Assembly (NCBI GenBank): GCA_019096065.1
Contig: JAGUCH010000008.1
Coordinates: 4,841,001-4,905,000 of the forward strand
Direction of reading: 5' to 3'
Source: Paracyclopina nana
Lineage: Eukaryota; Arthropoda; Copepoda; Cyclopoida; Cyclopettidae
DNA: 64,000 nucleotides
Each line of letters opens with the position of its first letter. Positions within the stretch are counted from its first letter, which is position 1. The notes below the pieces were generated by a model. The model did no database searches. It saw nothing but the letters and a program-made list of their open reading frames with translations, and was not told the origin of the DNA. Positions 12,901 to 23,727 of the stretch are shown in pieces. The position numbers and the translations under genes were made by a program.

Positions 12901-14722
12901 TTCGTGTCCTAAATGCTCTACGTGATTACAAGATTGGCATTCCACTCACATTGAACCAGTACGACTACTTGACGTCTCGTGTGGTCATTGATAGGCTTTT
13001 GCAACGAAGACTGTTTCCCTTGGCCTCGAAAATTTGCCAATTTTTGCAAATTCCCACAGCAAATGGCCAAAGCAGAGTTCTTGCTCATTGGGCTTGCTAC
13101 AAGGTGTCATTACAAGAAGAGGACAGTGCAATTGCTGACGCAATCAAAAAGAGGCTGAATGACAAGGCATCCATGAAATTCATCTCTCATTGCGACATTG
13201 CAGCCAAAGCTGCAGAGTGCGGAAAAACCCAATTGGCAATCCAGCTTCTGGAGTCAGAAACGAGCGTGAGTAAGCAAGTGCCACTTCTATTGAAGTTGGG
13301 ACAAGAGGCAACTGCCTTGAGTAAAGCGCTCAGTTCAGGAGACAGGGATCTGGCTTATCACGTCATTCTGCATTTGAGGAAAAACTTCGCGTCCTCTGAT
13401 TTCCATATGCTCATAAGGAAATATCCCTTGGGTCGCACACTCTACGAGTCGTATTGTGCTGCTCATGATCCAGAGTCACTGCAGGATTGGTATGTTCAGG
13501 AAGACGATTACAGTGCTCAAGCGATGCATCAAATTGAACGATCAATGTCGGCTTCGCGGGTTGAAACGCGGCAAGCTATCCTCGTGAATATTCAAGACTT
13601 GTTCAAAAAGGCCAAGTCTGAGCCTTTGGCAGCATTGGCGGAAGACCATTATAAACTGTTGAAAGCTCAAACCGGGCTGGAAGAGAAACTGGCCAAGAAC
13701 TTTGTTGGGCTCACTTTGCACCAGACACTTGCTGACTTAATACAATATGACGAGCATAAACTGTCTGACAAGATGAAGGCCGATTTCAAGCTGAGTGATC
13801 GCAGGTACACTTGGCTGAAGCTGACAACTTGGGCAAGGACTCACAAATGGAATGAAATCAAAAAGTATGCCAAGCAAAAGAAGCTGATCATTCCAATGGT
13901 GCAAGTTGTGAAACTTGCCAAGGAGCATGGAGGTCAAGAGGCTGCCAACGAGTTCTTGTCAGAGGAATACTTGAACAATGAAGATAGGTTCAGTTTGTTG
14001 TCAGAATTTGGCCTTTATGTTGAAGCAGCTTCTGCTGCATTTGCTGCTAAAAACGTAGAAGCCTTGACCTCTCTGGAGGCCCTGTGTACTGGTCGCGACG
14101 ACATACTAAAAACTGTACATGGCTACAAAGCAAAGCTCCTTGGAGTTGCTGTCACATCGTCATGGAGAAGTTGAAATGAAATATACTGTATGATTTACCT
14201 TTCATGTCTAATATCTGGCAGTCGTCTGTTCAAGCTGATGAGTTCACTGGCCACAACATTGAGTTGGTGAATGCTGTATTTTTCTTTAGCTTTGGCTTTC
14301 AGCTCTGTAGGAACTTGGACCGGTACACCCATCTCTCCAAGATAGGTTTTATTGTTCTCAACCATGGCCCTGACACTGTGAACCGGTATTTCATGCCATG
14401 ATACAAGCTCTTGCTCGGGATAAGTCTTCCAAATGGAGTTGGCAGCAGGAAAAAGGTTGGGCTGGACCTCGTCATCAAGGTGCCAAGCTTCTATTTCTTT
14501 ATGAGTGACTCTGTTGAAGGCGTCTTCAACTGCAGACTCTAAAGCAACTATTTCTTCTTGCAATAATACTGATGTGCCTTCTTTACGACGGTTATCGTGG
14601 AGGCCCCTAATGGTCCATAGCGCGATGCCACTGAGCCAAAAACAGGTTGCGATTATTATAAAATGCCTTTTTGAGGGGTGCGTATATTGAAGTTTCTTGC
14701 AGAGCCGTCTCATTTTCTTCAT
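9942..14722 (-). CDS. Polypeptide N-acetylgalactosaminyltransferase (GALNT/pgant family)
   Basis: Golgi type II membrane enzyme that transfers GalNAc from UDP-GalNAc to Ser/Thr and so starts mucin-type O-glycosylation. Exons: 14722-14199, 11496-10649, 10589-10450, 10385-9942; 651 aa, all phases consistent. The order is a short cytosolic tail; a membrane anchor (about 20-41, HFIIIATCFWLSGIALW); a stem; a conserved entry (GEMGVPV...ASELISLNRRLPDIR); and the GT-A catalytic domain with DAH at about 279-281 (metal-binding DxH), DEIRPETF, WGGEN at 384-388 and HVGHVYR at 409-415. A C-terminal ricin-type lectin domain follows (about 505-650, with CLDA, GKCLTY and QLW). The first intron (14198-11497) contains the whole VPS16 gene on the other strand. 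The stop codon overlaps the AATAAA signal. The specific isoform cannot be assigned. Confidence 0.95.
11658..14174 (+). CDS. VPS16: VPS16, HOPS/CORVET tethering-complex subunit
   Basis: Core subunit of the class C Vps complex that tethers late endosomes, lysosomes and autophagosomes for Rab7/Rab5-dependent fusion. It is a single uninterrupted ORF of 838 aa, matching the usual length of about 840. The N-terminal half (about 5-415) is the Vps16_N beta-propeller region (FERFTPAPFGGPI, WKWRTAGKIVAVDWS). The C-terminal half (about 510-825) is the alpha-solenoid Vps16_C, including FISHCDIAAKAAECG and LAIQLLE. It is intronless, unlike most neighbours, and lies wholly inside intron 1 of the antisense GALNT gene: its stop is 24 nt from the GALNT donor site and its ATG 161 nt from the GALNT acceptor. 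No AATAAA follows the stop, so its 3' UTR must overlap GALNT exon 1 antisense. The intronless nested state would fit retroposition, but this is inference. Confidence 0.95.
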   Translation: MGDILANWISIGDSMFERAELYSNQLERTFERFTPAPFGGPILVVHENLIGIHAASGAEISSWKWRTAGKIVAVDWSLDQELVFVIEDGTVLIYGIFGDLIKTTTMGQEAKDVKVRDARVFRSKYSTGVAVLTTSNRFFVVNNLKEPRVRRFFDADLPNPGVAGPPSWPWTVLAMERHARIICMPQLELVMLSLGEATSLQIDTMGREAGVARNLAITMDGSQLSILFDNGLLWLGRLDSDIPTRLTQARIEDMDVTDITWCGNDAVLGFAPESSQCVVLSTSACDVHKEFLAGFIAAIGDIDSARIFTLYSQELVRKLPNTLVQIFSIGSVSPGARLRIATEEFMAGSHRADEYIRGLEDDLSKAVDDCVFASGIVLDTSYQKTLMKAAQFGKAFCRNASNSSAEKFSNMCKNLRVLNALRDYKIGIPLTLNQYDYLTSRVVIDRLLQRRLFPLASKICQFLQIPTANGQSRVLAHWACYKVSLQEEDSAIADAIKKRLNDKASMKFISHCDIAAKAAECGKTQLAIQLLESETSVSKQVPLLLKLGQEATALSKALSSGDRDLAYHVILHLRKNFASSDFHMLIRKYPLGRTLYESYCAAHDPESLQDWYVQEDDYSAQAMHQIERSMSASRVETRQAILVNIQDLFKKAKSEPLAALAEDHYKLLKAQTGLEEKLAKNFVGLTLHQTLADLIQYDEHKLSDKMKADFKLSDRRYTWLKLTTWARTHKWNEIKKYAKQKKLIIPMVQVVKLAKEHGGQEAANEFLSEEYLNNEDRFSLLSEFGLYVEAASAAFAAKNVEALTSLEALCTGRDDILKTVHGYKAKLLGVAVTSSWRS

Positions 14723-14909
14723 CTTGCTTACTATATGACATTGTTATAACTGGCCCATACGGAACAGAGAGGTTTTGCTTGTACCTGGCCAAACACCGCA
14801 CAGGATTGGCCAACACAGTAGCAGTACCTGCAAATTGCTAGTTACGCTATCTGAACAGAAAGGTGTTACTCGAAGTGTACATTTTTTAGCGTTTTATTCT
14901 AACAATAAT

Positions 14910-16196
14910 CTACAAAGGTTGCTGTTGCTGATGCATGAGGCCGATTTGAGTTTTTGCCAAATGACCGATCTGCTCACGAATCGTATGAAGGTTAGATCTC
15001 CAATTGGTCAGCAGCGAATGCAGCTTGTGCCAGTGCTCTTTTGTGAACGTCCTATGCATAGTAGATGACACGTGAATAACCTGAAAATAAAAAAAAATAA
15101 GTTTAAACAATCAAGCATTCCCGTTTAGTTAACTAGCTAACTAAATTACCTGGTTTGACTGGTCAATTTTGGCTTTGACGAGTTTGGTCTTGAGCAGATC
15201 AATGAGGAACTCTTCAACCTCAGCCTCACTGATTTGCATGTGCTGTTGGATTTCACCAAACTTGATTTCCGATTTTGTCTCTGCCAATTGCATGAAGGAC
15301 AAGAGCTTCATCTTGGCCAGGTTGTCTTCATGCTTCAGGCCAAGGGAATGCACAAATTCACGATGGTTTTCGTAAAACTTCTGGTACGCATCAAGCTTTT
15401 CGGACACGAAAATCTTCAGCAAATCATGAATGAGTTCACCCTCGAGGAACTTGACGGGCTTCAACTGGAGCAAGTGGTCCAAAAGGAAAGTGTTGGGATC
15501 AGCCAACGAGGCAACAATACAACGATGTGTTTCCTCCCTGGCTTGGCTGGCGTTTTCAGTAGTGTACGTTCCCAACAGCTCAATCATGACTTGCGAAGCT
15601 TCTTCGGACCTTTTGCAAACTCGAAGCATTTCGTGCAGAAGTTTGAGCAGCTTTTGCATCTGCTCATTGCTCAGGGGACATCCAGTGAATTGCGACTTCA
15701 AATTATCCATATCCTTATACACAGTGTCGATTTGCTGCGTGCGTCCTGCCAAAACGACCAGGGCGTAGTACACATGGAAACGCATGGGGGAGCTGTCATC
15801 CAGAGACTGGTACAAAGACCACAAAACTTTGAGGCAAGTCAAGCCAACAATGTTGGAAGGGGCCTTAGTCAACTTCTCGCAAAATGCCACGATGAGATTT
15901 TCAGACTTTTCTCCAGTCACGAGAGCCAACATGGAGACAATTCCGTTCAGCACCTCTTCAATTTGGCCGGCATTGTTGGTGTCCTTGAAACAGGCATCAC
16001 ACACACCAATGATCTTGTGCAAGTCATCCTCAATTCCTTTCTCAGAGCGCTCGGCCGAAATTTCTGCACCCAAGCCTTTGAAAAAGGCTCGCAACTCTTC
16101 GGCCTAAAAACGTATTCAAGTAAAGCTGAATGTGGCAAAGTGTGCACATCTTACCTGCTCTTCCAGGGAAATGTCGATAAAGACGGGAACGTTCAT
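14910..16196 (-). CDS. EIF3M: Eukaryotic translation initiation factor 3 subunit M
   Basis: PCI-domain subunit of the eIF3 octamer core, which recruits the 43S preinitiation complex. Exons: 16196-16155 (14 codons, MNVPVFIDISLEEQ), 16103-15150, 15080-14910; 388 aa. It can be aligned by eye along its length with human eIF3m: LRAFFKGLGAEIS, MIELLGTYTTENASQAREE, HRCIVASL, FLLDHLLQLKPVKFLEGELIHDLL, and the C-terminal STMHRTFTKEHW block. The PCI/winged-helix region is about residues 215-370. The extreme C-terminus (a Gln run, MHQQQQPL) differs from human. An AATAAA lies about 12 nt after the stop (14893-14898 on the plus strand). It is divergent from CARS and sits 187 nt upstream of the GALNT start on the same strand. 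Confidence 0.96.
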
Positions 16197-16896
16197 GGTT
16201 CACTGAGAAAGTTGGAAACAAACTTCAAATTAGCGGAATTTTAATGTTTGTTTACGTCGGCGATCGACGGAAGTCAGCTAGCTGAAAGTCATGACAAATC
16301 TGATAAAAAGAAAAGTACCATTACTTCTTTTAGATTTAAAAAATCAAAGAAGTAATTTTACTTTATTTTAAAATTTGAATTGGAATTTTATTAAAAGTTC
16401 TTAACATCATCTTTATACTTTGAAAACTTTAAATGAATTGAATGATGCGCAGAGTTAACTTCAGCGCTATTTCCAAATCCGGACAACTTTCGCCTTTTCT
16501 GGCGTTTTCAAAGCATTTTTGAGCTTCAATCAATTCAACTGTTCTCGCAGCATCAAGAGAAATGTGTTGAGCGAAATCGAAATTTGCTTCAGAAGTCTGC
16601 CTTTTTCCTGAATCCACGTCACTTCTCTCGGAGAGTTCTTGAGGACATTATTTGAGCGGAAAAAGTACGCCAATCTTTGTTTATCAATTCTGTTTACTTG
16701 TCAAGTTTTTGGTGTGGGAGCTATAGTCATTACAATGAAGGTTTGAAATGTCCAGTTTCAAACTTGCACTTTCATTACATCATTTCAAGTATGGTCTCAA
16801 TTTGTTATGAGACCTCTGGGACTTGTGATAATCGGTTTTCTCTTCATTTTCAGATTTAGTGCCCTTACCATTCGGAATTTTTCTGTAACTACTGCA
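16197..16896. promoter_or_regulatory. Divergent promoter region between eIF3m and CARS
   Basis: About 700 nt separating two divergently transcribed translation genes. It is AT-rich around 16320-16430. It contains an open stretch on the minus strand (16429-16617, about 62 codons) that I do not recognise and that has no in-frame ATG. No TATA box is obvious. Confidence 0.45.
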
Positions 16897-19392
16897 ATGG
16901 CTGCTAAAAGGCAACAACCTTCATGGAGCCCTCCCAATAATGAAGTTCAAGGGCTGAAGTTGTACAACAGTCTTACCAGGTAAAATATTTTTACTTTTAT
17001 ATTTCTTTCTATGACTTTCTTTGTGTTTAGGCAAAAGGAAGTGTTCGTGCCTCAAAATGGCAATTATGTCACTTGGTACAACTGTGGACCCACTGTGTAT
17101 GATGCTTCACATATGGGACATGCCAGGAATTACCTCACGTTCGACATTGTCAGGCGGGTAATCAGCAACTATTTTGGGTTCAACATCTTCTATGTTATGA
17201 ATATTACTGACATTGATGACAAGATTATCAAGAGAGCTCGTCAAAATCATCTCTATGAAGAGTATGTTGCGAAAAATCATTCGCTAGAGAAGATCCTGGA
17301 AGATTGCGATGAAGTTATGCAGCATTTTGCCAAAGTTGTGCAGGAAACTGCCAATGCTGACAAAAGAGCCATGCAAGAGAAGCTGTTCAATACATTGAAG
17401 AGTTCCATTGACAAAGTGTCGGAAGCTGTAAAATCCGGTCAAGGAGTTGAAGCAGCTCAAAAGCAACTTTTAGTTGATGCCACTGATTTGCTGTCCGATT
17501 GGCTTGATAAACAGCACGGAAATTCTGTGACAGAGAACGAAATTTTTTCGAAGCTCCCAAAGTATTGGGAAGAAAAGTTTCACCAAGACATGGAAGCTCT
17601 CAACGTAAGCATTGCAATAATATGCTACTATAACTTTTTTAAATCAGCACTTGTCTTTCTTTAGGTTTTGCCTGCTGATTGCCTGACTCGAGTTAGTGAA
17701 TATGTTCCAGAAATTGTGACATTTATCCAAAAGATCATTGAAAGAGGATATGCATACGAGTCCAATGGTTCTGTTTACTTTGATGTGGCCAAGTTTGATA
17801 GCGCTAAGGAGCATCATTATGCCAAGCTGGTGCCAGAAGCATTTGGTGATCAGGCTGCACTCGCTGAGGGCGAAGGGGATCTTAGTGTGTCTGACGCAAT
17901 AAAACGCGAAAAGAGGTCAGAAAATGACTTTGCTCTTTGGAAAATGTCCAAGCCTGGTGAACCCTCATGGGATAGTCCATGGGGAAAGGGTCGTCCTGGG
18001 TGGCACATTGAATGCTCAGCCATGGCTTCTGACATCTTGGGTGAGTCCATTGACATCCATACAGGAGGTTATGACCTCAAGTTCCCACATCACGACAACG
18101 AGCTGGCTCAATCGGAGGTAAGTTATGCAACCATGTCATATATGTTGCTCGTGTTTTAAGTGACTTTAATTGAAGGCATTCTTTGACAACGACCATTGGA
18201 TCAGGTATTTCCTTCATTCTGGTCATTTGACTATTGCCGGCTGCAAAATGTCCAAGTCTCTCAAAAACTTCATCACAATCTCAGATGTTCTTGAGAAGCA
18301 CACAGCACGTCAACTGAGGTTGACATTTTTGCTGCATTCCTGGAAGGACACTCTAGATTACAGTGACAACACCATGGAGTTGGCCAAGTCTTATGAAAAA
18401 ACTGTCAATGTAAGTGACCTAAACAACTTGATGAAATGTTCAAAGAAATCTAAAATCATGCTTAAAATTTCCAGGAATTTTTATTAACAGTCAAGCATGT
18501 AATGCGTACATTGCCAAGCCATGGTGTCGCCTCCTTTCAAAAATGGGGAGAGGCTGAGGTGAAACTGAACAATGAGCTGCAAAAGTGCACTGCTAATGTT
18601 CATAGCGCTCTGTGCGACAACATTGACACCCGATCAGTGATGGAGTCCATAAGAGAGCTTGTCAGCTCTGGCAACTCTTACATCATGGAAAAGGCCAAGT
18701 CCAACCAGAGCAACAATAGAGCCCTGTTGAAAAACATTGGCGTCTACATCACAAAAATGTTTGATATCCTGGGGCTCATTTCAAAGCCAGAAGAGGTTGG
18801 TTTCTCCTCTTCCAGTGAAGGGGTGGCCAACACTGAGGAATTGGTGATGCCATACTTGACTGCCTTGTCTGAATTCCGTGATAAAGTGAGAAGAGAAGCG
18901 ATAACTGTCAAAGCAACTCCCATTTTGACCGAGTGTGACATATTGAGGAACGAAATTCTTCCAGGACTAGGTGTTCGGTTGGAAGACAAGGACAATCACA
19001 CTGTCATCAAATTGGTGGACAAAAACGAGCTCCAAAGAGAAAAAGAGGAGAAACGGTTGGCAGAAGAGAAGAAAAAGGCCGAGAAGGAGAAGATAAAGGC
19101 TGAAGCAGAAGCCAAGCAAGCTGAGCTCAATGCTAAGAGGAAAATCAATCCAGTTGATATGTTCAAGGATCAGACGGATAAATATTCCAAATTTGATGAT
19201 AAGGTACTGCAACCATCTATCAATCTGTTTTTGGTGTTTATGTATATATGCGATCTATTTTTATAGGGAATTCCCACACACGATGCATCAGGCGAAGAGT
19301 TGCCCAAGTCCCAAGTGAAGAAGCTGCAAAAGCTTCATGCAGCTCAAGAAAAGAAGTATTTAGACTACTTGAAATCACAAAACGAGCAGTGA
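16897..19392 (+). CDS. CARS1: Cysteinyl-tRNA synthetase, cytosolic type
   Basis: Class I aminoacyl-tRNA synthetase charging tRNA-Cys in the cytosol. Exons: 16897-16979, 17031-17604, 17665-18117, 18176-18409, 18475-19203, 19267-19392; 732 aa against about 748 in human. Visible motifs are [19 protein letters not shown] (the zinc Cys and a HIGH-like HMGH), [22 protein letters not shown] and [12 protein letters not shown] (further zinc ligands), and [10 protein letters not shown] (KMSKS loop). A charged Lys/Glu-rich segment near the C-terminus ([17 protein letters not shown]) and a basic tail are typical of animal cytosolic CARS. Residues between ITDIDDKI and DADCLTR carry the eukaryote-specific insertion. 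There is no mitochondrial presequence. Introns are 51-65 nt. Confidence 0.97.
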
Positions 19393-19653
19393 GCACATTT
19401 GGCAGTTTAATGCTGTATTTTTGCTTATTTATGACCCAATGAATTTCAGTGTGATTGGCACAGCATTTTATTAGTGGCCTTGTAGCATGTCTTGTTCGAT
19501 AGCTTTTTGTCAAACTTGCAAGGTTTGCATTTTCAGTGGTAGATGAACTGCGCGTGCGCGTGTTATTCTGCTGTGTTCACCTCTATATCAGGCAAAAGTT
19601 GCCTGCTGCAGCTGAATTTTGGCTGGGGAGGTGGAATAAGCTAGAGTTGTTCA

Positions 19654-21284
19654 ATGGCAGATTCAGGATCGGAAAACAACATTTCTCTAAATGTCACCTA
19701 TAAGGTATGTACTATTGAAGCATTCCTGAAGGAAGTGCAGAAATTTCATGGTCAACTTGATTTCTTTCTGCATGTAGAAATATCATAGAAGATGGTGGAT
19801 ACTAGGCTCTTTTTCCATCCTTGCATGCCTTCAATGCATGGTATGGAATACGTATGGACCTATTGTCAGCCCAGTGCAATATGCCTATGGGTGGTCCAAT
19901 GCCACAGTGGCCATGATGGCTAATTGGGGCACAATCATGTTCATCATTGTAGTCTTTCCATTTTGCTGGATAACTGAATCAAGTGGCCTCAGAGTTGCAA
20001 CTTTACTGGTGGCCTTCTTAGTGGCTGTGGCTTCATTTCTAAGGATTGTCAGCACAGATGATACTGCATTTTTGGCATGTGCTCACATTAGTGCCATTTT
20101 GAACGGCATGGCTGGAGCAATCATCATGGCTGCTCCTCCAGCCATTTCGGCTACTTGGTTCCCACCAGAGCAAAGAACTACAGCTACTGCCATCAATCAG
20201 GCCTTCAACAACCTTGGAAATGGGCTTTCATTCATTGTGGGCCCATTTCTGGTGCCAGACAGAAATTGGACTATGCTGGTCAATGATACTGCAACAAAAA
20301 GTCAGGTCAAAGAAGAGATACTCATTTATATGGATATTGAGGCAATCATTGCAATAGCATTATTGATTGCAATGTATGCTTACTATCCAAGCACTCCACC
20401 AAGTCCGCCCTCAGCATCAGCAAGTATTCCTAGAACCAATTTCAAGGATGGCCTTAAAGCAATTCTCAAAGACAAAAATGTGCTCCTGTGCACATTTGGC
20501 TATTCCATGTCAGGTGGAATAATTTCAGCATGGCAGGTAATATGATATGAATATCAGTCTTCATAGGAATTCGACCCTATTCAAGTTTTTTTCGCATGTA
20601 GGCAGTAATGACTTTGAACTTTGTCCCATTGGGCGTGGACGATGAAGAGTCGGGGAGAATTGGCCTGATTTGTTGCTTCAGCTCCATGGCCGTCAGCTTG
20701 AGCGTATCTTATGTGACTGATCACCTAAGAAAACATATGAAAGTCACACTCTGCGTGTTATTGATTTTGGAGGCTGCCTGCTTTTCTTGGCTCACACTTA
20801 TCTGTGCCAAAATCATAGCCTACAGGTAAACTTATAATGTAATTATAAAAGCAAATTATTAGGACTCTTTAAATATTTTTACAGCTCTTGGCAGCTGTAT
20901 GCATCTACTGTGATTGGCTCGAGTTGTGCATTTGCACTATCTCCACTGTATTTTGAATACACAGCAGAGTTGGCCTATCCTGTACCAGAAGGTGTAGTTG
21001 GTGGTTTCTTGACCTGTTTCAACAACTTCATTGGCATGATATTTTTGTTCATATTCTTCATTCCAAACATCGGATATGTTTGGATGAATTATGTTCTCGT
21101 AGCCTCTGCCATATGTAAGTACAATCAAGATGGGCTTTTAAAAGTGATGATAACTTTACTTGCATTCTTTTCAGTTGCAATTCCTTCAGTCATTTTCACC
21201 AAGGAATCGTACAGAAGGCTCGACATAGATGTACCTTCGTCATCAAGCAATGCATCGGCTCAACCCTACTCAATTTTAAGCTAA
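19654..21284 (+). CDS. SLC49A4: SLC49A4 (DIRC2)-like major facilitator transporter
   Basis: Predicted 12-helix MFS membrane protein of the FLVCR/DIRC2 group; human DIRC2 is lysosomal. Exons: 19654-19704, 19778-20536, 20602-20825, 20885-21114, 21175-21284; 457 aa. Diagnostic blocks shared with human DIRC2 are YHRRWWILGSFSILACLQ, WNTYGPI, ANWGTIMFI, LNGMAGAIIMAAPPAISATWF, TATAINQAFNNLGN, and near the end FEYTAELAYPVPEGV and KESYRRLDIDV. The N-terminus is short and cytosolic, with no obvious dileucine lysosomal signal. Substrate is not deducible from sequence. An AATAAA lies at 21331-21336. It follows CARS by 261 nt on the same strand. Confidence 0.88.
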
Positions 21285-21330
21285 ATAGGGCCATTCATTA
21301 TATATGATCTGATTTTGAACTTTCTGTGAT

Positions 21331-21336
21331 AATAAA
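21331..21336 (+). terminator. Poly(A) signal of the SLC49A4-like gene
   Basis: AATAAA 47 nt after the stop codon, in an otherwise AT-rich 3' flank. Confidence 0.6.
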
Positions 21337-23727
21337 GAAAAGTGATGCTACAAACAAACATAAAAATGTATGATGGTGCAATTTTTCCTCATTTTCCATG
21401 CTATCTTTTTTAAGCTACCCACAACTCTGTCATCATCCAGTTCCTTTTTGATGTCATTGCACTGCACCCAACAGCCTAACAACTCCCACATCAGCAAGTC
21501 TGCGAGTGTGTTTATTCACACTTCCTGGGTTACCATTTTCAAGCTAAAAATCATCCATGAGTGTCAACGAAGGAACAACAAAACTAAGCTTTTGTTCAGT
21601 TTTTCCCCTGAACTTTTTACTCCCTGGGAACTTTTTGCAAGTTCCCCCATGAAAAATCGAGCACTGCATGGACTAACACTTGTCCTGGCTTGAATGGCTT
21701 AGCATTGTAGTTGACTACTTTTTTCCCAATCTCTTTGGTCCATGTAGCAGAGTAGCATAGACGATGATGGTAACCTTGAAGAACCATGGCGTTGTACAGA
21801 TATGTTCTATGCAGCGCGCAAGAATTCAACGCGTTGCGCGCCCTCTAATGTGACGGTCTAGGTCGACTTCATCTTTAGTTGGTACTTGGCTTTGCCCCCA
21901 TCCAAGGGCGGCCCTAAAGACGACTTTTCAGTCTTTAGAACACTTTTAAGCCATGAATATGAGAAGAACCATGTGAGAAAGAGGCAGTTTCAGAGACTGA
22001 TAGATTTATCCTAGCGTGCTACAAAAATGACCAAAGCTTGGACAATTCCCAGTTGGGTAAGTTGCTATACAGCATTTTACAAATATGGCCTTGATTAGAG
22101 TTGCTGCTGTGCGATCACGAAAGGTTTGCTACATCCTGTGTGAGCTGAAATGAATATGAAGTTTTTGAGCTGAAAATTGCGGCCAGGTGTTGCTCAAGTT
22201 GCTGAAACGTGGACAACTGGTTTTTTTGAGTCATCCACGTTATTTAGTAGACGTGCAGTAGGGTGTATTGCATTTATGTGGGCAACACTCACGCCTACGC
22301 GAAAATCAGGCAACACAAAGAACACTCAAGCTCTGTTGCCATTAGAATCAAATCGAGTGGGGTGATATCACTTTTTCAGCTGTGTGTAAAAAATTATAAA
22401 AAGAATAGGCACAAATAGACTTTATACTGTGGATAAGTAAAGATAACTTATGAAATTGCCCAATAGGGGAATGATCACATAGGATGATTTTTCAGGTTTT
22501 TAAGTAGTGGTTTACACTCTTCAATTGTTGTGCAAGTACATGCATTGTAAAGTATTGCTCGCGCAGCACGATTTTGCCCTAAAATTGCGCAAAATTAAGG
22601 CAGATGTGTGAAATGTGCCTTTCTTTCACGCACCACCTTAGATAAAGATGATTTGTGCGAGCCCCTTTGCTCCCCTAGCTGCGCTACGTAAAATGGCCCG
22701 GCTATAAAAGTAAGGGAGGAAGAAGAAGTGGCCCATAAAAAATTAACCTCTTTCCCGTTCCAAATACTCTGGCTGATTACCATAATACTACCGCCTTTTC
22801 TATGCAAGGAGGATAAAAAACCTCCCAAATTGCATCTAGATGCACAGTACTGTTCTTTATTGCATTAAGCCATCAAAAGAAGTTGAGCAATGATTCTTAG
22901 CCTTCTTTTGAAGTTTTTCCCATAACTCTGACACATCTAGGGAAGCATATGGTGACTTGCAGAGCATAAAGAGTGACCTAAAGTGACAGGAACATGGCAC
23001 AATTGCACCATGGCATATATCCCTGCATGCACCTGAGTTAGCTGCATTTTTGAGCAGAATCTTCTCCAATGTCAGGTCACACACCAACTGTGAGGATTCT
23101 TTCAAGTGTGTCGCAATTCTGAATTTTCAAGAGCATCACAGCTTCTCTCGTCTCGAAGGAGGCGGTTTTTGGCATACTATTTACTAAGACGATAGATGGA
23201 TTCTTTTAATATATTGCTCGCGTGTCCATTTTTCACTTCCATATTCTATCCTTATGGTGATGCGGTGGTGATTTCATAATGGGATATGCTGCCATATTCG
23301 TAGCTGACTCATCCTTTGGAAGATAGCGCGCGAATTACCGTGACTCAGACGCATAAATTGATTTGTGATACTATTTGCAATCAAGCCTCTTCCAAGATCT
23401 TTTTTCTTGTGCCAGGGTGAGATCGATTCAGATAATGTTGCGGCAGCAAGGTCATTGAATTTGGTTAATTATCGTGAATAATTGCCACGCAAATCATCAG
23501 CTAGAACGAATTTCTAATATTTTCATAGAAAAACAAATGGAGATATTATTCGCCAAAAGTTATGGTAGTACTGATAAATTTGTGCACCAGGTGGCGCTTT
23601 TCCTACCAGGCTGCACGGCTGTGGGCTGACATGGCGCTGATGGCAGTAGGGCAGATTTTGCGGTGCAATTTCAAGGAGAATTATGTATTTATAGCATAAA
23701 TGGGATTAGAAATCAAATTATTGCATC
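21337..23727. other. 2.4-kb intergenic region upstream of the ZP-domain gene
   Basis: No convincing coding exon was found. Notable: an exact 8-bp inverted repeat GCGCGCAA/TTGCGCGC (21814-21821 with 21834-21841) in a CpG-rich patch, and a CTCF-like motif at 23584-23598. The promoter of the ZP gene should lie in the last few hundred bases. A TATTTATA-like run is near 23684 but would leave a very short 5' UTR. Confidence 0.4.
23584..23598 (+). promoter_or_regulatory. CTCF-like insulator motif
   Basis: GCACCAGGTGGCGCT matches the conserved CTCF core (AG[GA][TG]GGCGC) shared by insect and vertebrate CTCF. It lies about 130 nt before the proposed ZP start codon. Motif match only; occupancy is unknown. 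Confidence 0.35.

Noticed and set aside
15234-16244. 336-codon open frame antisense to eIF3m
   Set aside because: It overlaps eIF3m exons and introns; eIF3m is certain and the antisense product looks random.
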